Positions 32,142-41,946 of a stretch of 64,000 bases of DNA are shown in pieces. Position numbers and translations under genes: made by a program. Under the pieces are notes generated by a model, which made no database searches, had not been told where the DNA came from, and saw nothing but the letters and a program-made list of their open reading frames with translations. Position 1 is the stretch's first letter. The number at the start of each line of letters is the position of its first letter. This DNA is from Acidobacteria bacterium Ga0077522 (lineage in GTDB: Bacteria > Acidobacteriota > Vicinamibacteria > Vicinamibacterales > Vicinamibacteraceae), in the NCBI GenBank assembly GCA_001464065.1, contig LNDN01000005.1, positions 19,366 to 83,365 on the forward strand, read 5' to 3'.

Positions 32142-33358
32142 TCCGTCGCGCACACGTCATCGGCCTGGCCTGCTGCCTCGCCCTTGCGCTGCCCGTGGGC
32201 GTCGGCGCGCAGGGCCGCGAGCCGCTCAACCTCGAACTGGGCGACCCCGCCCGCAAGGCCCGCACGCTGGCGCTGGGCGTCGATCAGATCCACGACACCC
32301 ACAAGGGCGTCGACCTCTCGACCGACGAGGTCGCGGCAGCGCTGGCAGACGCCGCGATCGTGCTGGTCGGCGAGGCCCACACCTCCGTCGAATCGCATCG
32401 CGTCCAGGCGCAGGTGATTGCCGCCCTGCAGCGAGCCGGCCGCAAGGTCACGATCGGCCTCGAGATGTTTCCGTACGATGCGCCGACGGCGCCGTTCGAC
32501 CGCTGGCTGCGCGGCAGCCTCGATGAAGCGGCGCTGCTCCGCGAGTCGGGCTGGTACGACTACTGGGGCTACCCGTGGGGCTACTACCGGGACATCTTCC
32601 TGCTCGCCAAGCAGTACCGCCTGCCCATCCGCGGGGTGAATGCGCCCCGCGCGGTGGTCGCCATGGTGGGGCGCCGCGGCCTCGCCGGCATCGGGGGCAT
32701 GGAGCGGGGGCAGCTCGCGCCCACCATCGACACCACCAACGAGGAACACAAGCGGTTGTTCGTCGCCTACGTCGGCGGCGACTCGGCCGGGCACGGGGCC
32801 GGGATGCCGCCAGAGGTCCTGCAGCGAATGGTGGAGGCCCAGAGCACGTGGGACGCGACCATGGCCTACCACGCCGTCGAGTTGTCGAAGGAATCGCCCG
32901 ATCCCAGGGCCGTGGTGGTGGTGCTGGTGGGGAGCGGGCACGTTGCCTACAACCTCGGCATCGCGCGTCAGGCCCGGGCATACACGGACAAGCGCGTGGC
33001 GACGGTGATGCCGATTGCCACCCAGCCCGGCACACCGGAGCCGGTCCGCGCCTCCGTCGGCGACATCGTCTGGGGCGTGCCGACCGAAACCTATCCGCGC
33101 TTCCCGACGCTCGGCCTGTCCTTCCGCAGCAGCGGCGAGCAGCCGACGACCGTGCTCATGGTCTCGCCGGGATCGCCCGCCGAGGCGATGGGGTTCAAGG
33201 CCGGCGACATCGTGCTGACACTCGACGGCCAGCCGATCAGGAAGGACGTCGAGGTGCGCGCCCTGCTCGACCGCAAGCAGTGGGGCGACGCGCTGACCGG
33301 GACGGTCACGCGCGGCGCCGAGACCCTGACGCTCACCGGCCGCCTGCGACGGCGGTAG
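32138..33358 (+). CDS. ChaN-like haem-binding protein with C-terminal PDZ domain
   Basis: 406 aa. The GTG at 32138 overlaps the peroxiredoxin stop and starts a signal peptide (to about residue 25, VGVGAQ). Residues about 55-290 match the ChaN/Tiki superfamily (PF04187): IVLVGEAHTSVESH, GLEMFPYDAPTAPFDRWL, a Trp/Tyr-rich WYDYWGYPWGYYRDIF, and VVVLVGSGHVAYN. ChaN proteins bind haem or act as Tiki-like metalloproteases through Glu/His residues of the GExH motif. Residues about 330-400 form a PDZ domain (VLMVSPGSPAEAMGFKAGDIVLTLDG). The fusion would place peptide recognition next to the haem-binding core in the periplasm. The 3' end overlaps the opposite-strand CocE gene by 26 bp. Confidence 0.82.
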   Translation: MIRRAHVIGLACCLALALPVGVGAQGREPLNLELGDPARKARTLALGVDQIHDTHKGVDLSTDEVAAALADAAIVLVGEAHTSVESHRVQAQVIAALQRAGRKVTIGLEMFPYDAPTAPFDRWLRGSLDEAALLRESGWYDYWGYPWGYYRDIFLLAKQYRLPIRGVNAPRAVVAMVGRRGLAGIGGMERGQLAPTIDTTNEEHKRLFVAYVGGDSAGHGAGMPPEVLQRMVEAQSTWDATMAYHAVELSKESPDPRAVVVVLVGSGHVAYNLGIARQARAYTDKRVATVMPIATQPGTPEPVRASVGDIVWGVPTETYPRFPTLGLSFRSSGEQPTTVLMVSPGSPAEAMGFKAGDIVLTLDGQPIRKDVEVRALLDRKQWGDALTGTVTRGAETLTLTGRLRRR

Positions 33359-35288
33359 GCACGGGCGTCTCGACCATCAACGTGATGGACGATGCCAGGT
33401 CGGCCGCGCGATAGACGCGCTGCGTGGCGACCCTGAAGTCGGCGGGCGTGGCGGTCGGAATCTCCATGAACACCTGGGGATTCCGATCGACGAGCGGGAA
33501 CCACGAACTCTGCACCTGCACCATCACGCGGTGGCCGCGGCGAAACGCGTGGTACACGTCGGGCAGGTCATAGGTGATCGCCTCGGGCCGACCAGGGACC
33601 ATCGGCTCCGGTGTCTCGAAGCTGCGCCGGAACTTGGCGCGGAATGGCTCCCCGCGCACCAGTTGCTGGTATCCGCCCATCTTCACGGCATCGGCGCGCG
33701 CCGGCGCGCCGGGTGGCGCCGCCGGCGTCGGGTAATCGTCCGGATACACATCGATCACCTTGACGACGAAGTCGGCGTCGGTGCCGGTGGTCGACACGTG
33801 CAGGCGGACCTGAATCGGGCCGGCCACCACGAGGTCCTGCTCGAGCGGCGGGGTCTGGTAGACCAGCACGTCGGGCCGACGGCTCGCGAAGCGCTGGTCC
33901 TCGGTCATGTAGTCCGACGTGAAGCCGCCGGCCACGTAGCCGACGTAGGGCACGGGGCGCCTCGGGTCGCTCACGTACTCGTCGTACGACGTCGCCTCCC
34001 GTGGGCGCGCCTCGGTGAGGCGGCCGTTGGCGGCCAGGTGCAGGGTCTTCGCCGTGAGTCCCTTCGGCGGCCAGGCATCGAGCCGGCGGAACTCGTTGAG
34101 GCCCGTGAGGAACATCCACGCTTCGGGCACCGGCTCCTTGCCGTCCTTCAGGTGCGCCATGAAGAAGGGGAACTCGATCTTCTCGCGATAGAACTCCCCC
34201 GTGCGGATGGCGAAGTCGAGGTTGCCCAGGTGCTGGCCGGCGCCACGCGCCCAGCCTCCGTGCGACCACGGGCCCATCACGATCGTGTTGGCGATGCCGG
34301 GGTTCTTCCGCTCGACCGCGCGGTAGATGTGGAAGGGGCCGATGGGGTCCTCGGCGTCGAACCAGCCGCCGACGTTGAGCACCGCGCACCTCACGTTGTC
34401 CATGAAGCGCCAGAGCGAGCGCTGCTTCCAGTAGGCGTCGTATGTCGTGTGGTCGACGATCTCCTGCCAGTAATCGGCCTTCCCCCCGAACAGGTCGGCG
34501 TTCATGCGCGCGAGCGGCACCGGCGTACGCAGGAAGAAGTCGTACATGTCCGGCGTGCCCGGGTCGAAGACGATCGCGGGGCGCGGCGGCGCCGGCGTGT
34601 CGCCCCGGGGAGCGAAGCGCGAGTAGAACCCGAAATTCGCCCCCAGCATGAACGCGCCGTTGTGGTACACGTCGTCGCCCATGTAGTAGTCCGCCGTCGG
34701 CGCCTGTGGCGAGGCGGCCTTCAGCGCCGGGTGCGAGTCGATGATGCTCGCGGCGACGTGGAAGCCCGGCTGCGAGATGCCGATCATGCCGACGCGCCCG
34801 TTGTGGTTGGGCACGTTGGCCAACAGCCAGGCGATCGTGTCGTGGGTGTCGGTCCGCTCGTCGACGTCCTTCGGCCCGGTGCCGGCATTGAAGGGGCGCA
34901 CCTGCTGGAACTGCCCTTCTGACATGTAGCGTCCGCGCGCATCCTGCCGCACGAAGATGAACCCTTCCTTCTGGAGCGGTTCCGATCCGAGCGCGGCGGG
35001 ATAGCGGTCGACGCCGTAGGGGGCCACGCTGTAGGGCGTCCGCGTCAGCAGGAAGGGGTAGGTCCGCGACGCGTCCTTCGGCACGTACACGGCCGTGAAC
35101 AACCGCACGCCGTCGCGCATCGGCACGAGGTACTCGTACTTGGTGTACGTCGCGCGCACGAGGTCGGCCCCCGTGGGCGCCGACTGCGCGTGGCCGACGT
35201 GCCCGGCCCCCTGCGGCCCGAGCACCAGCGCGGCGGTCAGCAGGCCCGCCGATGCGGCGCGCCCGATGGTCACGATCCCTCTCGGCAC
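33333..35288 (-). CDS. Secreted CocE/NonD family hydrolase (S15-like)
   Basis: 651 aa. A GTG at 35288 is chosen because AAGGAG precedes it by six bases and it begins a signal peptide (about residues 1-35). The alpha/beta-hydrolase core includes YLVPMRDGVRLFTAVYVPKD, VRQDARGRYMSEG and the elbow MIGISQPGFH with a candidate Ser in GISQPG. An Asp in NVGGWFDAEDPIGP and a His in VMGPWSHGGW complete the triad. A C-terminal jelly-roll (X-Pro dipeptidyl-peptidase C domain) spans about 440-640. Relatives include cocaine esterase, glutaryl-7-ACA acylase and X-prolyl dipeptidyl peptidases. It is the last gene of a minus-strand series rich in peptide and amide hydrolases. Confidence 0.88.
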   Translation of the reverse strand: MPRGIVTIGRAASAGLLTAALVLGPQGAGHVGHAQSAPTGADLVRATYTKYEYLVPMRDGVRLFTAVYVPKDASRTYPFLLTRTPYSVAPYGVDRYPAALGSEPLQKEGFIFVRQDARGRYMSEGQFQQVRPFNAGTGPKDVDERTDTHDTIAWLLANVPNHNGRVGMIGISQPGFHVAASIIDSHPALKAASPQAPTADYYMGDDVYHNGAFMLGANFGFYSRFAPRGDTPAPPRPAIVFDPGTPDMYDFFLRTPVPLARMNADLFGGKADYWQEIVDHTTYDAYWKQRSLWRFMDNVRCAVLNVGGWFDAEDPIGPFHIYRAVERKNPGIANTIVMGPWSHGGWARGAGQHLGNLDFAIRTGEFYREKIEFPFFMAHLKDGKEPVPEAWMFLTGLNEFRRLDAWPPKGLTAKTLHLAANGRLTEARPREATSYDEYVSDPRRPVPYVGYVAGGFTSDYMTEDQRFASRRPDVLVYQTPPLEQDLVVAGPIQVRLHVSTTGTDADFVVKVIDVYPDDYPTPAAPPGAPARADAVKMGGYQQLVRGEPFRAKFRRSFETPEPMVPGRPEAITYDLPDVYHAFRRGHRVMVQVQSSWFPLVDRNPQVFMEIPTATPADFRVATQRVYRAADLASSITLMVETPVPTAVAGGR

Positions 35289-35347
35289 GGTGGTCTCCTT
35301 GCGCCCTGCATCCCCTGGCCTGCCCCTGCCCGTCGCACGAGACGTGG

Positions 35348-36238
35348 CTACGCGCGGACCAGCCTCACGGTGGCGGTCACCGGGAAGTGGTCCGACGGGT
35401 AGCGCTGGTTGCGGTCGGTGCGGACGATCGCGGCGTCGAGGACGTCCCACTCCGCCGTCGCGAAGATGTGGTCGATCTTCTCGCCGATGACCTGTCCGAA
35501 CCTGAAGCCGGTGAAGGTGCCGACCGGCGCCGCCTCCGGGTGCTTGACGCGAAACGTGTCGCGGAACACGCCGCCGTCGAGCATCGACGCGACGGCAGGG
35601 TTCTTCTCGCCGGCGTTGAAGTCGCCGGTCACGATGACCGGCGCCTGGGGATCACGCGCGGCAATCCGCGCGCGCAGCAACCTCGCCGACTGCTCGCGCG
35701 ACGGCTGCGACTGATGATCGAGGTGCACGTTGTAGACGGACAGCGGCTGCCCGTCCGGCGAGACGAACTGCGCCCACGTGCAGATGCGGGTGATGCTGTT
35801 GCCCCAGCTCTTCGAGGCGACGCGGTCTGGCGTGTCCGAGAACCAGAAGGTGTCGCTGCGGCTCACCGACAGCGCGGCCGTCCGGTAGAGGAGGCAGGAG
35901 TACTCGCCCGCCCGGATGCCGTTGTCGCGCCCGACGCCGACCATCGCGTATCCCGGCAGGGCCTGCAGGATGAAGGCCAGCTGCGGATACAGCGCCTCCT
36001 GGACGCCGAGGACGTCGGGCGCCTCCGCGCGCAGCACGTCCACCAGGAAGTCCTTGCGCCGGTCCCAGTGGTTGTCGCCGTCGTTGGCGGTGCCATAGCG
36101 GATGTTGAAGGTCATCACCTTCAGCGCCAGCCCCGAGGCCGGCGCTGCCGCCTGGGCCGCCTGCGCCACCACCGATGGCGCAGCCGCGCACGCGCCGATC
36201 GTGGCCGCGCAGGCCTGGACGAATGCCCGTCTCTTCAT
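35348..36238 (-). CDS. Endonuclease/exonuclease/phosphatase-family protein, exported
   Basis: 296 aa. The ATG at 36238 overlaps the stop of the M19 gene (ATGA). The N-terminus MKRRAFVQACAATIGACAAA has a twin-arginine-like RRAF motif and a hydrophobic stretch, so Tat or Sec export is likely. The EEP fold is complete: MTFNIRYGTAND, a Glu in LGVQEALYPQ, VYNVHLDHQS, VTGDFNAGEKNP, and the catalytic RYPSDHFPV at the end. Such proteins hydrolyse phosphodiesters (DNase I, sphingomyelinase, inositol phosphatase types). The exported form suggests nutrient scavenging rather than DNA repair. Substrate unknown. Confidence 0.87.
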   Translation of the reverse strand: MKRRAFVQACAATIGACAAAPSVVAQAAQAAAPASGLALKVMTFNIRYGTANDGDNHWDRRKDFLVDVLRAEAPDVLGVQEALYPQLAFILQALPGYAMVGVGRDNGIRAGEYSCLLYRTAALSVSRSDTFWFSDTPDRVASKSWGNSITRICTWAQFVSPDGQPLSVYNVHLDHQSQPSREQSARLLRARIAARDPQAPVIVTGDFNAGEKNPAVASMLDGGVFRDTFRVKHPEAAPVGTFTGFRFGQVIGEKIDHIFATAEWDVLDAAIVRTDRNQRYPSDHFPVTATVRLVRA

Positions 36239-37317
36239 GCGATCCACTCCCGTCCGGCCCAATGCGCCCGGAGGAACTCGACGACGTTGCGCCACCGGAA
36301 GCGCTCCAGGTCATCGTCGGTGAACCCGCGCGCCCCGAGCACGTCGCACAGGCGATGCAGGTCGGCGATGGTGTCGATCTCGACCGGCGTCTGCTCCGTG
36401 CCGAACGCGCCGTCGAGGTCCGAGCCGATGCACACGTGGGCCGTGGAGCCCGCGAGGTCGCAGATATGGACGACGTGGTCGGCGAGCCGCTCGAAGGTGC
36501 ACGACATCGACTGCGGCGTCGACGTGCCGCGCACCCAGCCGGGCACGATCATCCACGCATCGCACGACGCCCCGATGACGGCGCCGCGCTTGACGATCGC
36601 CCGAATCTGATCGTCGGGCAGCTGTCGCTGATCGGGGACCAGCGTTCTCACGTTGTGATGGCTGGCCCACACGGCGCCGCCGAACAGGTCGAGGGCCTGC
36701 CAGAGGCTGTCGTCGCTCAGGTGGGTGACGTCGAGGATGACGCCCAGCCGTTCCATGGCGGCGAGCAGCGCTGGCCCCTGCGGCTCGAGCGGTCCGGTGG
36801 TGTGCGTGCCGGGGGCGTACCGTCCGGGTCCGTAGTGTGCCGGCCCGACGGCGCGCAGGCCGTCGCGCACGGCCTGCTCCAGGTACTCGATGGTGACCAG
36901 CGAATCGGCGCCCTCGAGACTGCGGATGTAGCCGATGGGCGCGCGCGGTGGCGGGTCCTGCCACAGGGCGAGATGCGCGTCGAGCGAGGCGAGGTCGGTG
37001 ACCGCGACCATCTCGCCCGCCTTCTCCATCTCGCGGTACCAGGCCAGCTGTCCCTGCGTCTGGGCCCAGGCCTGCTCGGCCGAGTGCCACCCGGGCAGCG
37101 GGTTGTCTGGCGCGACAGAGCGGGCGATCTGCGTGGCGACGACCAGGCCGATGCGCGCACGGCGCATCTCCGGAAAGGACACCGTGCCACGGCCGCGGTC
37201 GGGCCGATCGGTGAGCCCCGCTTCACGGGCCCGGATGGCCGCGACCGGCTCGCGCAGGTCGCGGTTCCACTCGAGCGCGTTCATGGACAGGTCCAGATGC
37301 GCGTCGACGACCAGCAT
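36235..37317 (-). CDS. Membrane-dipeptidase-family (M19) metallopeptidase
   Basis: 360 aa, cytosolic, no signal peptide. The zinc site of renal dipeptidase relatives is present: His7 and Asp9 in VVDAHLDLS, a bridging Glu in YIRSLEGAD, histidines in LDVTHLSDDS and VWASHHNVR, and the late GSDLDGAFG. M19 enzymes cleave dipeptides, often with a D-residue at the C-terminal side. It starts immediately after the RidA stop and overlaps the EEP gene, so it is in one unit with RidA and probably with the GntP permease upstream. That context favours a role in using D-amino-acid-containing peptides or amides (inference). Confidence 0.9.
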   Translation of the reverse strand: MLVVDAHLDLSMNALEWNRDLREPVAAIRAREAGLTDRPDRGRGTVSFPEMRRARIGLVVATQIARSVAPDNPLPGWHSAEQAWAQTQGQLAWYREMEKAGEMVAVTDLASLDAHLALWQDPPPRAPIGYIRSLEGADSLVTIEYLEQAVRDGLRAVGPAHYGPGRYAPGTHTTGPLEPQGPALLAAMERLGVILDVTHLSDDSLWQALDLFGGAVWASHHNVRTLVPDQRQLPDDQIRAIVKRGAVIGASCDAWMIVPGWVRGTSTPQSMSCTFERLADHVVHICDLAGSTAHVCIGSDLDGAFGTEQTPVEIDTIADLHRLCDVLGARGFTDDDLERFRWRNVVEFLRAHWAGREWIA

Positions 37318-37788
37318 CTAGACGTCCTTCAGCCGGAACAGCGCCTCGATCTCCACCGGGATGTTGCCCGGCAGCGAGCCCATGCCCACCGCGCTGCGCA
37401 CGCCCACGCCGAGGTCTTCGCCCCAGATGGCCGAGAACATCTCGCTGCACCCGTTGATGACGAAGGGATGCCGATCGAACTCCGGCGTCGCCCACACCAT
37501 GCCGAGGACCTTGACGACGCGATGGATGCGGTCGAGCGACCCGACCGTGGCCCTGATCGTGGCGAGCATCGACAACCCGACCTGGCGCGCCGCCAGCTTG
37601 GCCTCGTCGGCCGTCAGGTCCTGCCCCACCTTGCCGACGATCATCGAGCCATCGGTCTTCATCGTGCCGTGACCGGACACGTACAGATAGGGGCCCTCGA
37701 TCAGGGCGGGCTTGTAGACCCCCATCGGCTTGGGCGCGGGCGGGAGGTCGAGGCCGAGAGCAGCGAAGCGTTCTTCTGGTGTGGACAT
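37318..37788 (-). CDS. ridA: RidA (YjgF/YER057c/UK114) family protein
   Basis: 156 aa, slightly longer than RidA itself (about 130) and nearer the YjgH-like/Rid subfamilies. It has the family's trimeric chorismate-mutase-like fold: YKPALIEGPYLYVSGHGT, VGLSMLATIRATVGSLDRI, VVKVLGMVW, RSAVGMGSLPGNIPVEIEALF. The conserved substrate-anion Arg occurs in VGVRSAVG. RidA hydrolyses reactive enamine/imine intermediates made by PLP enzymes or amino acid oxidases. Its stop abuts the dipeptidase start (0 nt gap), supporting a function in amino acid catabolism. Cytosolic. Confidence 0.88.
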   Translation of the reverse strand: MSTPEERFAALGLDLPPAPKPMGVYKPALIEGPYLYVSGHGTMKTDGSMIVGKVGQDLTADEAKLAARQVGLSMLATIRATVGSLDRIHRVVKVLGMVWATPEFDRHPFVINGCSEMFSAIWGEDLGVGVRSAVGMGSLPGNIPVEIEALFRLKDV

Positions 37789-37842
37789 GTCGGAGGAATC
37801 GGGAGTCGGGAAGCGGGCGTCGGGAAGCGACGATGGTCGTAG

Positions 37843-37864
37843 CCGTCGACCTTCAGGTCGACGG
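37843..37864. repeat. CCGTCGACCT palindrome between GntP and RidA genes
   Basis: Perfect 10-bp arms CCGTCGACCT / AGGTCGACGG with a 2-nt centre, in the 90-bp gap between the permease stop and the ridA start. Two TCGGGAAGCG direct repeats lie between it and ridA. It could be an RNA hairpin controlling read-through or one of the dispersed intergenic palindromes. Confidence 0.55.
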
Positions 37865-37878
37865 TCAGTGATGTTCGC

Positions 37879-39189
37879 CTATATCCATACATCGAGCAGC
37901 AGCACGCCCGCGAGGCCGACGATGGCGACAATCGACTCCATCGCGGTCCACGTCTGCAACGTCTCGGCCACGGACAGGTTGAAATACTCCTTGAACAGCC
38001 AGAAGGCGCCGTCGTTGATGTGCGACAGCATCAGGCTGCCGGCGCCAATCGACAACACCATCAGGTTCGGATCCGCCGCGCCGCTCGCGACCAGAGGCGC
38101 CACGAAGCCCGCCGTGGTGAGCCCGGCGACGGTGGCCGACCCGACGCAGACGCGGACGAGGGCCGCCATCGCCCACGCCAGCACCAGGGGCGGCGCGTGC
38201 AGGCGCGACAGCGCCGCCGCGATGGCGGTGCTCGACCCGGCGTCCGTGAGCACCTGCTTGAATGCGCCGGCGCCGCCGACGACGAGCATCACGAGGGCCA
38301 CGTCGGAGGCGGCCCGTTCGCACCAGCCCGTGATGGTCTCCATCGAGGCGCCGCTGCGCAACCCCAGCAGGCCGATGGCCACCACCACCGCCACGAGCAT
38401 GGCCATGGACGGGTCACCGATCGCACGCACGACCTGACCGATCACCCCGTCGGAGACGCGTGAGGCCAGCACCGACCCGACGCCGAGCATCACCACCGGC
38501 AGCAGCGCGGTCGTGAGACTGGCCGACAGCGACGGCAGTGTCGCCTCGTCACGCAGGGCCGGCACGAACGTCGACAGGGGGGGGCGATCGATGCGCGGCA
38601 TGAACCGCGTGTAGACCGGGCCAGCGAGGATGATGGCCGGGATGGCGATGACGATGCCGTACAGCAGCGTCTGCCCCATGTTGGCGTTGAACTGCTGCAC
38701 CAGCGCGGCGGGGGCCGGATGGGGCGGCAGGTACCCGTGCGTCACCGAGAGCGCGGCCAGCATCGGCAGCCCCACCCAGACCGGCGGCACCTTGTACTGC
38801 GCGGCGACGCTGAAGATCAGCGGAATGACCAGCACGAACCCGACCGAATAGAACAGCGGCAGGCCGACGATGAAGCCGGTGACCATGAGCGCCCACTGCA
38901 CGCGGCTCGGTCCGCTGAGGCGCATCAGGCTCATCGCGATGCGCTGGGCCGCGCCGCTCTCCGCGACGATCTTGCCGAGCATGGCGCCGAGGCCGATCAC
39001 CAGCAGCAGGGAGCCGAGCGTGTCGCCGAGGCCCTTCTGGATGGCCGCCGACACCTGCAGCGGCGTCAGCCCCGAGGCCAGACCGACGCCGATGCAGACC
39101 AGGAGAAAGGCCAGGAACGGCGTCAGGCGGGCGCCGGCGATCAGCAGGACGAGGGCGACGATGCCGGCCAGGGCGATGGCGAGGAGCAT
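37879..39189 (-). CDS. GntP family permease (gluconate/D-serine type)
   Basis: 436 aa inner-membrane transporter, typical of GntP/DsdX (430-450 aa, 12-14 helices). Family motifs are visible: LLLVIGLGAMLGKIVAESGAAQRIA near residue 65, GFIVGLPLFYSVGFVLVIPL, the HPAPAALV loop, and the C-terminal LSHINDGAFWLFKEYFNLS, which closely matches gluconate permeases. Members import gluconate, other sugar acids, D-serine or related hydroxy/amino acids by H+ symport. The neighbours RidA and M19 dipeptidase favour an amino-acid-like substrate. A TAGGAT hexamer (39202-39207, minus strand) is placed for a short-leader transcript. An inverted repeat separates it from ahcY. Confidence 0.9.
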   Translation of the reverse strand: MLLAIALAGIVALVLLIAGARLTPFLAFLLVCIGVGLASGLTPLQVSAAIQKGLGDTLGSLLLVIGLGAMLGKIVAESGAAQRIAMSLMRLSGPSRVQWALMVTGFIVGLPLFYSVGFVLVIPLIFSVAAQYKVPPVWVGLPMLAALSVTHGYLPPHPAPAALVQQFNANMGQTLLYGIVIAIPAIILAGPVYTRFMPRIDRPPLSTFVPALRDEATLPSLSASLTTALLPVVMLGVGSVLASRVSDGVIGQVVRAIGDPSMAMLVAVVVAIGLLGLRSGASMETITGWCERAASDVALVMLVVGGAGAFKQVLTDAGSSTAIAAALSRLHAPPLVLAWAMAALVRVCVGSATVAGLTTAGFVAPLVASGAADPNLMVLSIGAGSLMLSHINDGAFWLFKEYFNLSVAETLQTWTAMESIVAIVGLAGVLLLDVWI

Positions 39190-39222
39190 GAGGCGGGGCC
39201 CATCCTATCGCATCGGCCCCGC

Positions 39223-39346
39223 AATGCCGCGATGCCGCGATGCCGGGAATGCCGCAGATGCAGAACGGGCCTGCCCTTCTCAACCGTCAACCGTGTGCGC
39301 TTCTGCCTTGTGCCTGGCGGCATTCGGCATCGCGACATCGCGGCAC
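39223..39346. repeat. Inverted repeat of ATGCCG-type units between ahcY and the GntP gene
   Basis: Left arm 39223-39254 (GCCGCGATG units) and right arm 39318-39346 are reverse complements apart from a 2-nt bulge and one or two mismatches. A 63-nt spacer contains a GGGCCTGCCC stem. It occupies most of the 163 bp between ahcY and the permease gene and could end ahcY transcription. Confidence 0.7.
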
Positions 39347-39352
39347 TACCAG

Positions 39353-40858
<1,506 letters not shown>

Positions 40859-40901
40859 GCGTTTGGCTCCTTGGCTTCGCGGCACCGCGCCGCGTCGTAC
40901 G

Positions 40902-40924
40902 GCATCGCGAACCAGGCGCGATGC
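40902..40924 (-). other. Stem-loop in the ahcY leader
   Basis: Perfect 8-bp arms GCATCGCG / CGCGATGC with a 7-nt loop, in the 99 bp between the upstream regulator gene and ahcY. It does not match the known S-adenosylhomocysteine riboswitch core. It may be a terminator/attenuator between the two genes. Confidence 0.4.
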
Positions 40925-40957
40925 GATTCTCGTGAGGGCAATGGCGGCGAGTGCGCC

Positions 40958-41929
40958 CTACCTGCCCGTGACTGACAATGAAGACGCACCCGCGGTGGCT
41001 CGGGCGACGAACAAGGCCGGGCCACGCACACCCGGCACCGGGGACATCGGCACCACCCGCGCCCCGCTGAAGCCAGCCCCGGTCAGGAGCCGGCTGACGT
41101 CGACCTCGGAGAACCCGAGCCAGACGTGTCCCATCTGGCCACGATACTCCTCGCGGTCGTGTGGCTGCATGTCGATGACGAGCAACCGCCCGTCCGCCCT
41201 GAGGACCCGGCGCGCCTCCTTGAGCACGGCCGTCGGATCGCCCAGGTGATGCAGCACGAGGACCAGCAGCGCGAGGTCCGCGGTGCCACTCGCCACCGGC
41301 ACTGCTTCCAGCGTGCCTTCCCGGACCTCGACGTTGGGCAGGGCCCCGAGGCGGGCCCGCGCGGCCGTGAGCATCTCGGCCGACGCGTCGACGGCCACGA
41401 CGTGCCGGACGAACGGCGCCAGCGCGGCCGACGTCCGTCCCGTGCCGCAGCCGAGGTCCGCCACGGTCCACGTCGGTTCGCACGCCGCCAGCAGGCCATC
41501 GAGATGGAAGCTGCTGCCGTAGAGCTCGTCGCGCAGCGCATCCCACTCCCCGGCCGCGCGGGAGAAGAAGGCGGCCGATTCCGAACGGCGGTCGGCCAGC
41601 ACCCGAGTCAGGCGCATCCGGTCCTGCGCCACGGCCGGCATCGTGATCAGCTGGGCCTTGACCACGCGCCACAGGTCGGCCGAGTGCTCGTCGAGCGCGT
41701 CGGTGACGAGCGAGTAGAGTCGGCTCGTCCCTTCGCGTCGCACCTGGGCCCAGCCGCCATCCATCAGCGTCTTGAGGTGCCGACTGATCGTCGACTGCGG
41801 CAGTTGCAGGATGTCGCACAGCTCGCCCACCGCCAAGGTCTGCCCCTCGAGCACGAGCAGCAGGCGGGCCCGCAGGGGGTCCCCGAGAACGTTGAGGTGC
41901 GCCAGGACTGGCGAAGCGAGTTGATTCAT
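40958..41929 (-). CDS. ArsR-type regulator fused to SAM-dependent methyltransferase domain (SahR-like), copy 1
   Basis: 323 aa. Residues 1-95 are a winged helix of the ArsR type (DPLRARLLLVLEGQTLAVGELC, then recognition helix LPQSTISRHLKTL and wing RREGTSRLYSL). Residues about 140-300 are a class I methyltransferase Rossmann fold: TVADLGCGTGRTSAALAPF binds the nucleotide, VVAVDASAEML follows, and VLHHLGDPTAVLKEARRVLR matches the later motif. ArsR proteins of this build near methyl-cycle genes resemble SahR, which represses ahcY/metH genes and responds to S-adenosylhomocysteine. Its position directly upstream of ahcY supports that role here (inference). A clear sigma-70 promoter precedes it. 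Confidence 0.85.
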   Translation of the reverse strand: MNQLASPVLAHLNVLGDPLRARLLLVLEGQTLAVGELCDILQLPQSTISRHLKTLMDGGWAQVRREGTSRLYSLVTDALDEHSADLWRVVKAQLITMPAVAQDRMRLTRVLADRRSESAAFFSRAAGEWDALRDELYGSSFHLDGLLAACEPTWTVADLGCGTGRTSAALAPFVRHVVAVDASAEMLTAARARLGALPNVEVREGTLEAVPVASGTADLALLVLVLHHLGDPTAVLKEARRVLRADGRLLVIDMQPHDREEYRGQMGHVWLGFSEVDVSRLLTGAGFSGARVVPMSPVPGVRGPALFVARATAGASSLSVTGR

Positions 41930-41946
41930 CCCTCTATCCGGATTGA

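Noticed and set aside
40859..40957. S-adenosylhomocysteine riboswitch in the ahcY leader
   Set aside because: The conserved core and pseudoknot sequences are not seen; only a simple 8-bp stem is present, and a protein regulator is encoded directly upstream.
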